From: Nocardiopsis sinuspersici
Lineage (GTDB): Bacteria; Actinomycetota; Actinomycetes; Streptosporangiales; Streptosporangiaceae
Reading direction: 5' to 3'
Assembly: GCA_008638415.1 (NCBI GenBank)
Contig: VWVT01000020.1
Coordinates: forward strand, 41,775 to 105,774
DNA: 64,000 nt
Shown: positions 1 through 8,565 of the stretch, piece by piece
How positions within the stretch are numbered: position 1 is the stretch's first letter
Layout: the number at the start of each line of letters is the position of its first letter
Translations under genes and position numbers: made by a program
Notes under the pieces: generated by a model
Seen by the model: only the letters and a program-made list of their open reading frames with translations
What the model was told of the DNA's origin: nothing
Databases searched by the model: none

Positions 1-504
1 CGGCCGCTCATCCTGCCCCTGGACGAGATGTGGCGGGCGCTGCGCGCCGGGCCCGGCATGGTCGGTGCCTTGGACTCCATGACCAGGTTGAACAGGTCCA
101 AGGGCGAGATCAGCCTGATGATCACCCACAGCTTGCGGGACCTGGAGGCGCTGCCCACCGAGGAGGACCGGGCCAAGGCGGCCGGTTTGATGGAGCGGTG
201 CGACACCCTGCTGCTCGCCGCGATGCCCATGTCGGAGCTGGACCGGGTCTCGGTCCAACGACCTCTGACCGCCGAGGAACGCCACCTCGTCGCGTCCTGG
301 GCCTCCCCCTCCTCCACCGGCGCCGACAGCGCGCACACCGTCCACCCCGGCCGGGGCCGCTACCTGGTGCGCATCGGTTCTGGCGAACGCATCGGCGAGG
401 CCGTCCACCTCCAGCTCACCCCCACCGAATTGCAGTTGTACGACACCGACGCGGCCATGCGCCGCAAGGTCCAGGAGGAGCGGAGGAAAGACCGTGGCGC
501 GTAA
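1..504 (+). CDS. VirB4-like conjugation ATPase, C-terminal part
   Basis: The reading frame is open from the first base, so the start lies outside the window. The visible 167 residues begin with a Walker B-like strand (LILPLDEMWRAL). A helix-rich segment with MITHSLRDLEAL follows, as in the last third of the AAA-type ATPases that power actinobacterial conjugation channels. The family assignment rests on this C-terminal pattern and on the TraG-type gene that follows with an 11-base overlap; the P-loop is not visible. It probably supplies energy for DNA-transfer channel assembly at the membrane. Confidence 0.6.
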   Translation, partial: RPLILPLDEMWRALRAGPGMVGALDSMTRLNRSKGEISLMITHSLRDLEALPTEEDRAKAAGLMERCDTLLLAAMPMSELDRVSVQRPLTAEERHLVASWASPSSTGADSAHTVHPGRGRYLVRIGSGERIGEAVHLQLTPTELQLYDTDAAMRRKVQEERRKDRGA

Positions 505-2281
505 AGACCGCCGCCGCCAGGTAGGCACATTTACTGGTGACCCGCTGCCCTTCGTGGTCCTGGGCGGGTTCGTGCTGGTCTTCATCCTGTCGGGTGCCGC
601 GTGGCTGGGCGGCACCCTGGGCGCGTGGGCGTCCGGCGCAGGCTGGCACCCGCCCTCCTACGGGCCCGGGATGATCTTCACCGCCTTGCACGGGCAGTTG
701 TGGCCCGGCGTGGCCACGCCCTGGATCGCGGGCGGCATCGCCGTCGTCGGCGGCGTGGTGGTCGCGGCCGTGACCGTTGTCGCGTTCCTGCTCATGGGGC
801 AGTTCCGGGCGTCCGTGCCGGGCCTGGCCACCCTGCGCGACGTACGCGACTTCACCTACAGCCCTCGCCTCAAGCAGGCCCTGCGGCTGCGCCCGGACCT
901 GAAGGACAAGCCTCGCAAGGAGGTCGCCGGCGCCGACGTCGGCCTCATCCTGGGCTTCCTCGAAGGCACCAAGGCCCTGCTGCGCGCCAGCTTCGAAGAC
1001 GTCATTCTCATCCTGTCAGGCCCGCGCTCAGGCAAGACCTCCAGGATCGTGGCCAAGCAGGTCCTGGAGGCCATTGGATTCGTCCTGGTCACCAGCATCC
1101 GGGCCGACGCCTACGCCATCACCGCCCGCGCCCGCGGCCGCTGCGGCAAGGTCTTCCTCTTCGACCCCCAGGGCATCGCCCACCGCCCCCAGGAGACCTG
1201 GTGGGACATGCTCGGCTGGGCCGGACGCAAGCTCGACAACGCCCGTCGCGTGGCCAAGAACCTGTCCAAAACGGTCGAGGACCCAGACAAGCGCGGCGGC
1301 GACGCCTACTTCACCGCCGCCGGCCAAGCCACCCTCACCAACCTGCTCTACGCCGCCGGGCTCGGCGGCCGCCCCCTGCAGGACCTGCTCGCCTGGTCCA
1401 CCGACCACCTGGACTCCGCCCCCGTCGACATCTTGCGCGAGCACGGCCTGGGCGCGCTGGCCGACAGCCTGCGCGAGACCACCGAGCTGCCCGATGAGAC
1501 CCGACGCGGCATCTACGGGCACGTCCAGCAGGCCCTCATGCCCTTGTACGACCCGCAGATCGCCCGCTGGGTCACCCGCCGAGATGACGCCAAGGAGTTC
1601 GTGCCCGAGGACCACGTCGACCGCACCGACTCGCTCTACCTGCTGTCGAAGAAGGGCGGGGGCGGGGCGGCCGGAATCATCGCCTCGCTCACCGACGCCT
1701 GCATCGACGCCGCCGTCACCGAGGCCGAGGCCACCCGCGGCGGACGCATCCAGCCGCCGCCGCGGCTGATCCTGGACGAGGCCGCCAACGTGTGCAAGAT
1801 CGAGGACCTTCCCGACCTGTACTCGACCCTGGGCGGCATGGGCATCCAGGTCACCACCATCCTGCAGTCCTACGACCAGGGCGTGGACGCCTGGGGCAAG
1901 TCCGGGATGAAGAAGCTGTGGGGTGCGGCCACCGTCAAGCTGATCGGCGCCGGCCTGGACGACTACTCCTTCGTCGACCAGGTCTCCCAGCTCGTCGGGA
2001 TGCGCGCCATCGTGGAGGAGTCGCTGTCCACGTCCCGCCAGGGCGCCTCCACCACCCGCTCCCGGCGCCGCGAGCGCATCATCGACGCCGCCGAGGTGCG
2101 CGAGCTGGAGCGGTCCACCGCTTTGATGTTCGCCACCTCCACCCGTCCGGCCATGATCCGCATGCCCGCCTGGTTCGAAGGCCCCGACGCCGACCAGTTG
2201 GCCAAGGACAAGGAGTTCATGGACTTGGAGACCGAGCGCCTGGCCGCTGAGAAGAAGACGACGAGGAGGCGTCCCGCGTGA
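494..2281 (+). CDS. TraG/VirD4-type conjugative coupling ATPase
   Basis: A 595-residue membrane-anchored P-loop ATPase expected to recruit the relaxase-DNA complex and pump it into the transfer channel. Two hydrophobic segments lie near residues 14-40 and 77-102. Walker A is GPRSGKTS near residue 175, and Walker B is LILDEAAN near residue 423. The C-terminal third has the QSYDQ and LSTSRQG-type features of TraG/TraD proteins. It starts with GTG inside the end of the preceding ATPase gene and ends in a 4-base GTGA overlap with the next gene, so it lies in an operon. A 595-aa length is normal for actinobacterial members of the family. Confidence 0.85.
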   Translation: MARKDRRRQVGTFTGDPLPFVVLGGFVLVFILSGAAWLGGTLGAWASGAGWHPPSYGPGMIFTALHGQLWPGVATPWIAGGIAVVGGVVVAAVTVVAFLLMGQFRASVPGLATLRDVRDFTYSPRLKQALRLRPDLKDKPRKEVAGADVGLILGFLEGTKALLRASFEDVILILSGPRSGKTSRIVAKQVLEAIGFVLVTSIRADAYAITARARGRCGKVFLFDPQGIAHRPQETWWDMLGWAGRKLDNARRVAKNLSKTVEDPDKRGGDAYFTAAGQATLTNLLYAAGLGGRPLQDLLAWSTDHLDSAPVDILREHGLGALADSLRETTELPDETRRGIYGHVQQALMPLYDPQIARWVTRRDDAKEFVPEDHVDRTDSLYLLSKKGGGGAAGIIASLTDACIDAAVTEAEATRGGRIQPPPRLILDEAANVCKIEDLPDLYSTLGGMGIQVTTILQSYDQGVDAWGKSGMKKLWGAATVKLIGAGLDDYSFVDQVSQLVGMRAIVEESLSTSRQGASTTRSRRRERIIDAAEVRELERSTALMFATSTRPAMIRMPAWFEGPDADQLAKDKEFMDLETERLAAEKKTTRRRPA

Positions 2282-2730
2282 GCGACACCAACCCCACGTC
2301 CACCAGCCAGGAGAAGGAGCCCGCCCAGCCTGGGCCACGGGCGGATCTGCAGCATGTGGACTCGCCCTACTTCCCCCACCATCTCCTGGGCGCCGAGCAG
2401 GCCGAGGTCGACAAGCTCGTGACGTGGGTTGAGGAGTACCTGGTGCCGACCTTCGTCTACGCGGTCCGCCAGGACCAGCCCTGGTGCCCGCAGTGGATCG
2501 AGCACGACGACGCTGTCACCTTCCTGCATGCCGCGTTCCGCGCCTTCCAGGACCAGATCAACACCGAGGGCAGAAGCGGGCTGACCGGGCCCTCCACGTG
2601 GCTGCACCACCACCTGCTGCCCACGCTCAAGTACCTGCGCGACCCCCAGGGGCCCTTCAAACGGTGCGCTCGCAGCACCTCCAAGGTCGAACACCAGCTC
2701 CCCGAGCAGGCGCCGGCGGCCGCCGAGTAA
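2278..2730 (+). CDS. DUF4913-like small conjugation-operon protein
   Basis: A 150-residue protein with the spaced pattern WVEEYLVP...WCPQWIEHDDA...W...LLPTL...GPF. This matches DUF4913 proteins, which are common in actinobacterial conjugative elements and have no known activity. The GTG start overlaps the TraG stop by four bases. No membrane segment is visible. Its fixed place between the coupling protein and the large accessory protein suggests a soluble accessory role in transfer; that is inference from position. Confidence 0.65.
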   Translation: MSDTNPTSTSQEKEPAQPGPRADLQHVDSPYFPHHLLGAEQAEVDKLVTWVEEYLVPTFVYAVRQDQPWCPQWIEHDDAVTFLHAAFRAFQDQINTEGRSGLTGPSTWLHHHLLPTLKYLRDPQGPFKRCARSTSKVEHQLPEQAPAAAE

Positions 2731-2739
2731 GGAGGCCAC

Positions 2740-5700
2740 GTGGACCAGCCCGAACTGGACTTCGACAACCCGCCCGCACCGGCCCCGGAACAAGCCGCCC
2801 CGCGCCGACGCCGAGGGCGCCGCTCTGGGCCGCGTCCGATCGCGGTCCCCGAGCCGCCGCCGGTGAACCCCAGCCTCTCCTTCGAGGACCAGGAACACCT
2901 GCGCGCCGGAGCGGGAACCTTCGAGGCCCCCTACATCTTCCGGTCCCCGGACGAGTACTGGATGGTGGTCGCTTCCGACCCGCGCACCGGCCGCCACGCC
3001 GCCGCACGCTTCAACGCCGACCTCGGCGACGACACCGCCCACGGCCACCGTCAGCGCGTCCAAGAACTCAAGGACATGATGGGCCTGACCGGCTACACCG
3101 CCCGGGAGCGGGCCGTGGCCCTGGCCAAGGCCTGGAAGAGGATCCACCGTGAGGTCAACGGGCCCGCACGCCCGGCCCGCCGCGCACCGCGGCGGCAGTG
3201 GCCCTACGAGCCCAAAGAGAACGGCGTCGGCGCCACGGTCACCTTCGAGGTCGACGGTGAGCAGCTCACCGGGCAGGTCTGGGCCACCTCGCCCCGGGCC
3301 CGCTCCCGCTACGTCGCCACCGACGACCAGCGCCTGTTCCACGTCCACATCGACACCCTGACCGGGCATCGGGTCAACCCCCACACCGACCTGAACACCG
3401 CCTACAGCGAGAACGCCCCCACCGCCGTCCCCGCGCCGGCCCCGCAGGAACCCGCGGCGGCCGCCGAACCACCGGCGATGGAGAAGCCGGATCCGCTGGC
3501 CGATGAGATCCGCCCCGGCTCCAACTTCGAAGCCGTCATGCGAGCCGAGGACCTGCTGCGCCAAGGCGAGTTCCAGTTGGCCCGCGCCTACGCCCGCCGC
3601 GAGGCCAACGATCCGATCCTGGGCCCGGACCTGGACAAGGTCCAGCGCCTGCACCGCCGCCTGGACCCGGTGGAGTCCCTGCAGGCCCTGGTCGACCGGG
3701 AAGCGGGTGAGGTCTACACCCTGGCCCGGCGCGCAGGAGCCCGCACCGACGAACAGGTCCGCGCCCGCCGCCGCCAAGCCCACGAGGAGCACGTGAGCTG
3801 GCTGCTGGACGTGCTGCCGCCCGGGAGCCTCCACCAGGCCCGGGCCCGACGACTGGAGGCCGAGCTGCGCGCCGAGGACCACACCCACATCAACGACCAG
3901 ATCCGCACCCTGGCACAAACAGAAGAAGCCGAGCGGGGGCCGATCCGCACCGAGCTGCTCGATGACCTCTACGCCTTGAGCCGCACCGCCCCCGCCGAGG
4001 ACGTCGCCGCACTGCTGGCCCGCGCCAACCTCAACGACCCCACGGAGGCCGGGGTGCGCGAGTCCCTGCGCGCCCAGCTCACCCTGCCCGCGGCCGATGC
4101 CCCCGCCTTCGCCGACGTCATGGTCATCGACCACGACACCCGCACCTGGCACCTGTCCCCCACCACCCCCGGCAGTGTCCGCAGCGTCCTGGCCGAGCAC
4201 GGCTTCTCGGGGACCTACAGCCGCACCGACCCCTGGCTCACCCTCACCGAAGACCTGGGCATGGAGGCCCTGCGGGAGCGCATGGGCAGCCTCTACACCA
4301 CCCTGGACCAGCTCCCCGAGGCCCCGCCCCGGGCCAGCGCCACCCTGTGGCGGGCGCGCGTCAGCGCCACCCTGGACGAGCACGAGAGCGTGCGCCGCGC
4401 CCGCATGGACGAAGCCCAAGCGCGCGCCCAAGAACGCATCGGCCAGCTCATGGGCGAGGGGGAGATGCGCCAGGCCTTCGCGGTGGTGCACGAACACATC
4501 GCCGAGCTGCGCGCCAACGCCTTCCTGCCCGGGGTCCTCGAACGCTCCCCGCAGTTCGAGGACCTATACCTGGAGGTGTTCACCGAGGCCGACCGCCGCC
4601 GGGAGCTGCTCGACGTCGAACTGGCGACCCTGCCCGACGACGAGACGACCCTGGAGCGCATGGCCGCCGAGTACCGGCGCCAGTGCCCCCACCTGGACGA
4701 GCAGACCATCGCGGAAACGGTCGGACTGGCCCCGCCCGACATCATCAGCCTGACCGGAATCCTGCACGCCGACCAGGAAGCGCCGGCGATCGAGGCCGCG
4801 GCCGCGCCGCCGCGCACGCTGACCCGCGAGGCCCTGCGGGAGATGGACCGCCTCTCCGCCCCATCGCCCCCGAGTCCGGCCCCCACACCCGAGACGCCCT
4901 CCGTTCCCTCCCGGCAAGGAGACACTCCCGTGGCCAACGACGAGCCCTCCCTGTTCCCCGACCTGGACACCCCCACCCCTGAACCGGCGCAGAGCCCAAC
5001 CCCCGCCCCGGCGGCCGCCGACGACGCCGCCCAGCAGGACACCACGCCCGAACCCGAGGCCCCGCAGGCCGACACCGCCGATGAACCTGCCCCGGCGCAG
5101 GAGAGCCCCGCACCCGAGGAGCCCGAGCCCGCGACCGAAGACGCTCCCTCCCCTGAGGAGGAGGCTCTGGCCGAACAGGAGCGCCTGGCCGCATGGGAGA
5201 GCATCGCCGACGCCGAGGACGTGGAGGAGGCTCCCGCGGCCGCCGCACCTGTACCTCCCCAGGAGGAGCCCGCCCCGGCGCCGAACCCGAACCCGGAACC
5301 GGATTCCGCAGCTCAAGAGGCATCGGAAGCGGCCGACGAATCGACCCCTGAGCCCGACCTGGACATCGAACGCGAGCGGCTGGCCGCCAACCTGGGTACC
5401 GGACCTGGCCGCCGCGCCACCATCGGGCTGACCGACGACGACACCGGCTCCGAACCCGACGGCCCCGCGCAGGCCGCCGCTGGCCGCCGCGCCACCATCT
5501 TCGTCCCCGGCGACGCCGACACCGGGCCCGCCCCCGACCCGGTGCGGGTCCAGGAGGTCGAGCGGGAAGAGCCTCCGGCCATGGAGCGCATCGACGGCCG
5601 CCAGCTCCGCGCCGCCCACTCCGCATGGGGCGACCTGTACCGCCGCCGCGGCTGGAAAGCCGCAACCGACCGGGTCGATCCCGACGTGTACGCCAAGATG

Positions 5701-6606
5701 CGACGCGACTTCGAGAAGGTGCTCAAGCGCGGTACCGACGTCCAGCTCGTGATGCCCACCAACGACCCCGAGCGGGTGGTGGAGTTCGCCGCCATGGCCC
5801 GCGAGCACGGCTACGAGATCACCCTGGCCGCCCGCATCACCCCCGACGCCCAGCGCAAGCTCAGCCAGCTCGAGGCCCTGGACCAGCACCTGCACGCGCG
5901 CACCATCCACCAGGCGGTCCACCCCGACCACCATCAGCGCGAAGCCCAGAACCTGGAGAAGATCCTGACTCAGGCCCACGAACAGAAGCTGGTCAACCGG
6001 ATCGCCCTCTACCCCCGCGAGGGCTCCCAGCCCGCCTGGGGCACCCACCTCATCCACGACCCCGCCGCCGAGAACCCCGAGCGGGGCCGGGTATGGAGCA
6101 GCAGCGAACCCGTGCTGGCCGGGATGCGCCGCCTCCAGGGCGCCGAACTCTCCGACGGGGAGAAGTCACGGCTGCGCGAGAGCGTGGAACAACTCACCCG
6201 GCGGCTGCCTGGCACAGACCAGGTCGCCGGCGACTACGCCCACGCCCGCACGCACCTGGCCGACGGGCTCAACGACCTGCGCAGCGAACTGAAGATGCCG
6301 CCGGCCGACGAGGACCGGGCCCGCCGCGTCACTGTCCAGACCAACGAGCGGGAAGATCTTCGGCGGGAGCCCACGGCCGAGAACGGCAAGAGTGCCCCAA
6401 CCCGGAACCGTGTCCGGGGAGCCCGGACCGGGGCGGACGGTGAGGGTGCCCCAGCTCCAAGTCGTGTCCGGGGACCCCGCACCGGGGTGAGCGGCGCGGC
6501 CATCGACGGGCCCGTCCCCGAGGGCTCGCCCCACCCTGAGGGGCACACCCAGGCCCCGCCCGCACACACCGAACAGCAGCGCAGGACCATGACGCGCACC
6601 CCGTAG
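2740..6606 (+). CDS. Large transfer-operon protein with zeta-toxin-like tail
   Basis: A 1288-residue protein of unknown function, 9 bases after the DUF4913-like gene. The N-terminus is proline- and arginine-rich. Residues about 165-210 (GATVTFEVDGEQLTGQVW) look like a small beta barrel. Residues about 250-660 are charged and helical, followed by a long acidic Pro/Ala/Glu linker (about 690-920). Residues about 950-1180 follow the layout of zeta-toxin kinases (DPDVYAKMRRDF, then a helix ending HGYEITLAARITP, then VNRIALYPREG), but no P-loop is present, so kinase activity is unlikely. Two 54-bp direct repeats lie near the 3' end. Confidence 0.6.
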   Translation: MDQPELDFDNPPAPAPEQAAPRRRRGRRSGPRPIAVPEPPPVNPSLSFEDQEHLRAGAGTFEAPYIFRSPDEYWMVVASDPRTGRHAAARFNADLGDDTAHGHRQRVQELKDMMGLTGYTARERAVALAKAWKRIHREVNGPARPARRAPRRQWPYEPKENGVGATVTFEVDGEQLTGQVWATSPRARSRYVATDDQRLFHVHIDTLTGHRVNPHTDLNTAYSENAPTAVPAPAPQEPAAAAEPPAMEKPDPLADEIRPGSNFEAVMRAEDLLRQGEFQLARAYARREANDPILGPDLDKVQRLHRRLDPVESLQALVDREAGEVYTLARRAGARTDEQVRARRRQAHEEHVSWLLDVLPPGSLHQARARRLEAELRAEDHTHINDQIRTLAQTEEAERGPIRTELLDDLYALSRTAPAEDVAALLARANLNDPTEAGVRESLRAQLTLPAADAPAFADVMVIDHDTRTWHLSPTTPGSVRSVLAEHGFSGTYSRTDPWLTLTEDLGMEALRERMGSLYTTLDQLPEAPPRASATLWRARVSATLDEHESVRRARMDEAQARAQERIGQLMGEGEMRQAFAVVHEHIAELRANAFLPGVLERSPQFEDLYLEVFTEADRRRELLDVELATLPDDETTLERMAAEYRRQCPHLDEQTIAETVGLAPPDIISLTGILHADQEAPAIEAAAAPPRTLTREALREMDRLSAPSPPSPAPTPETPSVPSRQGDTPVANDEPSLFPDLDTPTPEPAQSPTPAPAAADDAAQQDTTPEPEAPQADTADEPAPAQESPAPEEPEPATEDAPSPEEEALAEQERLAAWESIADAEDVEEAPAAAAPVPPQEEPAPAPNPNPEPDSAAQEASEAADESTPEPDLDIERERLAANLGTGPGRRATIGLTDDDTGSEPDGPAQAAAGRRATIFVPGDADTGPAPDPVRVQEVEREEPPAMERIDGRQLRAAHSAWGDLYRRRGWKAATDRVDPDVYAKMRRDFEKVLKRGTDVQLVMPTNDPERVVEFAAMAREHGYEITLAARITPDAQRKLSQLEALDQHLHARTIHQAVHPDHHQREAQNLEKILTQAHEQKLVNRIALYPREGSQPAWGTHLIHDPAAENPERGRVWSSSEPVLAGMRRLQGAELSDGEKSRLRESVEQLTRRLPGTDQVAGDYAHARTHLADGLNDLRSELKMPPADEDRARRVTVQTNEREDLRREPTAENGKSAPTRNRVRGARTGADGEGAPAPSRVRGPRTGVSGAAIDGPVPEGSPHPEGHTQAPPAHTEQQRRTMTRTP
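6392..6499 (+). repeat. Two imperfect 54-bp direct repeats
   Basis: Copies begin near 6392 and 6446 and share GTGCCCCA, GTGTCCGGGGA and ACCGGGG blocks at the same spacing. They encode two similar peptides (NRVRGARTG and SRVRGPRTG) in the tail of the large protein. Confidence 0.6.
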
Positions 6607-6618
6607 CCAATCCCGCAC

Positions 6619-6664
6619 AGCGCGGAGGGCGCCGCCCCCACCAGGGGGCAGCACCCTCCGCGCT
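6619..6664. terminator. Strong hairpin terminator after the transfer operon
   Basis: An 11-bp outer stem (AGCGCGGAGGG pairing with CCCTCCGCGCT) encloses an inner GCCCCC/GGGGGC stem with an ACCA loop. It sits 13 bases after the stop of the 1288-aa gene and just beyond the convergent 53-aa gene, so it can serve both strands. There is no clear U-tract, as is usual in actinomycetes. Confidence 0.75.
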
Positions 6665-6675
6665 GATACATCACG

Positions 6676-6837
6676 TCACTGCGAGGTCTGCTCCGGGAAC
6701 CACCGGTCGAACAGTTCCCCCAGGGCCTGGTGGCGCTCCTCGTCGGTCACCGGCCGATCGACACCGACCAGTTGCTGAACCCACGCCTCTCCAGCCGCAC
6801 GCGCGACCTCGGAATTGGCCTGCTGCAGATCCTCCAT
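6676..6837 (-). CDS. 53-aa hypothetical protein downstream of sigma factor
   Basis: A short gene reading MEDLQQANSEVARAAG and ending DRWFPEQTSQ. The start has a good ribosome site (GGGAGGGAAG) 6 bases upstream. It lies 21 bases after the stop of the ECF sigma factor on the same strand, so the two are probably co-transcribed. It is helical and acidic, with no membrane segment or cysteines, so it does not look like a zinc anti-sigma factor. Its function is unknown. Confidence 0.55.
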   Translation of the reverse strand: MEDLQQANSEVARAAGEAWVQQLVGVDRPVTDEERHQALGELFDRWFPEQTSQ

Positions 6838-6858
6838 TTCACTTCCCTCCCCTGCGCC

Positions 6859-7374
6859 TCACCCCGTCAGGAGCGAGCGCAGCGCCTGGACGGCGCGCGC
6901 ATGGTGCTGGCGTACCGTGCCCACCTTGCGCCCGGTCCGCTCGGCGATCTCCTCATAGGTCAGGTCCTCCTGGTTGTGCAGAACGAACGCCTCGCGGTGC
7001 GAAGCGGGCAGCCGCTCCAGCGCGTTCTCCAGGTCAGCCCGAATCTCCGCGTTCAGGATCCCCCGGGCAGGGGAGCCGTCTCCCGACACGACCACGGGGA
7101 TTCCCGAGTCCTCGTCGGTGACGCACTCCTTCTTCTTCTGCTGATCCTTCAGTCGAAGGTAGCTGTTGCGCGCCGACCTGATCAGATAGGCCTCGTAGTT
7201 CTCGATCCCGCGATCCTTCTTGAGGATATTCGCGAAGACCTCCTGCAGCACGTCCTCCGCCTCATGGTGGGGCGCGCCGAGAGAGACCAGGTATGCGTAC
7301 ACGCTCTGCCCGTGCTCGGTGAAGGCCTCGCGGACCTTCGCCCGGTGGTCGGACCCGTTGTGCGCGTGAGTCAC
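6859..7374 (-). CDS. ECF-type RNA polymerase sigma factor
   Basis: The 171-residue protein has a sigma-2 region (VYAYLVSLGAPHHEAEDVLQ then EVFANI) and a C-terminal sigma-4 HTH (TYEEIAERTGRKVGTVRQHH). It should direct RNA polymerase to a small regulon. I chose the GTG at 7374 because GGGAG lies six bases upstream; an in-frame GTG at 7428 would add 18 weakly conserved residues. Two palindromes upstream (7433-7453 and 7506-7529) may control it. No anti-sigma factor with a membrane anchor is adjacent. Confidence 0.85.
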   Translation of the reverse strand: MTHAHNGSDHRAKVREAFTEHGQSVYAYLVSLGAPHHEAEDVLQEVFANILKKDRGIENYEAYLIRSARNSYLRLKDQQKKKECVTDEDSGIPVVVSGDGSPARGILNAEIRADLENALERLPASHREAFVLHNQEDLTYEEIAERTGRKVGTVRQHHARAVQALRSLLTG

Positions 7375-7432
7375 GTTGTGCTCCCATTGGGACTTGAAAT
7401 GCCCGGAACCGCCACCCGGAGGCGACACGTTC

Positions 7433-7453
7433 CCGACGGTTCAGAACCGTCGG
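7433..7453. promoter_or_regulatory. 21-bp perfect palindrome upstream of sigma factor
   Basis: CCGACGGTTC, one base, then GAACCGTCGG: ten-base arms with a single central A. It lies about 60 bases upstream of the chosen sigma-factor start, a plausible operator position. A hairpin role is also possible. Confidence 0.5.
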
Positions 7454-7505
7454 CTCCCCACCTCTGTATGGAGAGCAGATCATTTCACAACCCAACCTTT
7501 AGCGA

Positions 7506-7529
7506 TTTCAGGTCATGAGGCACCTGAAA
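7506..7529. promoter_or_regulatory. Inverted repeat TTTCAGGT-N8-ACCTGAAA
   Basis: Perfect 8-bp arms with an 8-base spacer, upstream of the divergent sigma-factor and small-membrane-protein genes. The shape fits a dimeric repressor site; the binding protein is unknown. Confidence 0.45.
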
Positions 7530-7746
7530 CCGCGCCGGGTTGACAGCGGGTTGTCCCATTTCCCCCGCTTAGAATTGTTGCCATACATCCACCTCAATTC
7601 CTTCTTGTCTTCCTGCTCGCGAAGCGAGTTCCATTTCCTATCTGCGCAAGGCTGAAAGAGAAGACCCTCTGCCTTGGTGCCGCGCGGCGGTGTAGTCCCG
7701 CGCGGAACACCTAGAAGACCCTGGAGGCCCCATCGGCGTTACAGCC

Positions 7747-7774
7747 GGAACATATGACGCAGCTCATATGTTCC
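7747..7774. promoter_or_regulatory. 11-bp perfect inverted repeat GGAACATATGA-N6-TCATATGTTCC
   Basis: AT-rich eleven-base arms with a six-base spacer, 63 bases upstream of the GTG start of the gene at 7837. An operator or a recombination-type core (11-6-11) are both possible from shape alone. Confidence 0.5.
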
Positions 7775-7836
7775 TGGTGTCGCAGTCGACGCCTCCGCCT
7801 CTTCTTCCTCGTGCAACGACGAGGACAGGAGGTCCA

Positions 7837-8073
7837 GTGCAGGCCGATACCTTCCAGGTGGGCGCGGCGATCATCGCCGGGCCCGCGCTGCTCTTGGCGC
7901 GCACTTTCATCACGGCGCTCGCGCCGATCTGGCTCGAAACGGTCCGGCTCCGCTACCGGCAGCGGCTCGCGCAGTCCCTGCCCGCGGGCAGCACCATCGA
8001 CGAGCGCCCCGCCGGCGGCGGCTCGCTCCACATCGAGATCGTCCGCCCCTGGGCCGGGCTGGGCGAGAGGTGA
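7837..8073 (+). CDS. Small 78-aa membrane-associated hypothetical protein
   Basis: Begins with GTG four bases after GGAGGTCC, a strong ribosome site. Residues 7-30 (VGAAIIAGPALLLARTF) form one hydrophobic segment, followed by a basic stretch and a beta-rich tail (GSLHIEIVRPW). I do not recognise the family. It stands alone between a palindrome-rich leader and the inverted-repeat element. Confidence 0.5.
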   Translation: MQADTFQVGAAIIAGPALLLARTFITALAPIWLETVRLRYRQRLAQSLPAGSTIDERPAGGGSLHIEIVRPWAGLGER

Positions 8074-8224
8074 ACCCGCAGGTGTGAGGCGATGACGACG
8101 GGTCGCGGTGATCGTCGGCCGCGGCGTCGGCGCAGGCCGCGACGAGTGCCTCCGGCGGGGAATTGGGGCTCGCGGATGGGAGGGGAAGGCAGTCGAGTGC
8201 ACCTCTGCTGTGGCGGGCCCGCCA

Positions 8225-8450
8225 CATCCCCTCACCCGGCATCCGGTCACAACCCAGCACACCGTGCGGCGGCCCGCCAACCCCTCCCGCACACCGGGAG
8301 CTGCGGCCTCCACGGTCCGCCGCTCGTGCCTCGCGGCGACCCGCTCCCCCCGGTCACCCGGCGCGCTCCCGGGGTCGAGCCGGACTTCGTCCGGTGACAG
8401 ACCACCCCACGGCGCGCTCGCCCTACGGGCGGATGCCGGGTGAGGGGATG
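8225..8450. repeat. 226-bp segment with 20-bp perfect inverted ends
   Basis: The 20-base sequence CATCCCCTCACCCGGCATCC at 8225-8244 is repeated exactly inverted at 8431-8450. The interior holds only short GC hairpins and no gene. No flanking target duplication is visible. Length and perfect ends fit a MITE-like element or a protein-binding pair; which one is open. The surrounding 8074-8565 stretch has no convincing gene. Confidence 0.5.
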
Positions 8451-8565
8451 GAGCGAACCCGGGGTAGAAGAAACCCCCTGGAAATCAGGTAACAGATCAA
8501 GGGATTCCTCCGCTCTGGAAATCCTCGACCCGCCGACCCGGAGCGGCTCCGGCCGGGAGTCGGCA

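Larger units (their letters stand above)
7455..7836. other. Intergenic region with two inverted repeats
   Basis: No convincing gene is visible here. It holds an inverted repeat at 7506-7529 (TTTCAGGT, eight bases, ACCTGAAA). A GC-rich hairpin near 7676-7711 has repeated CCGCGCGG blocks. A second inverted repeat lies at 7747-7774. The base composition is more AT-rich than the flanks, consistent with divergent promoters for the sigma factor and the small gene at 7837. Confidence 0.5.

Noticed and set aside
1963-4497. 844-codon open frame on the minus strand
   Set aside because: It is antisense to TraG and the large transfer protein; it arises from GC-rich third positions and has no motifs.
7540-7575. 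TTGACA with downstream TAGAAT as a promoter
   Set aside because: The spacing is 24 bases, too long for a standard -35/-10 pair.
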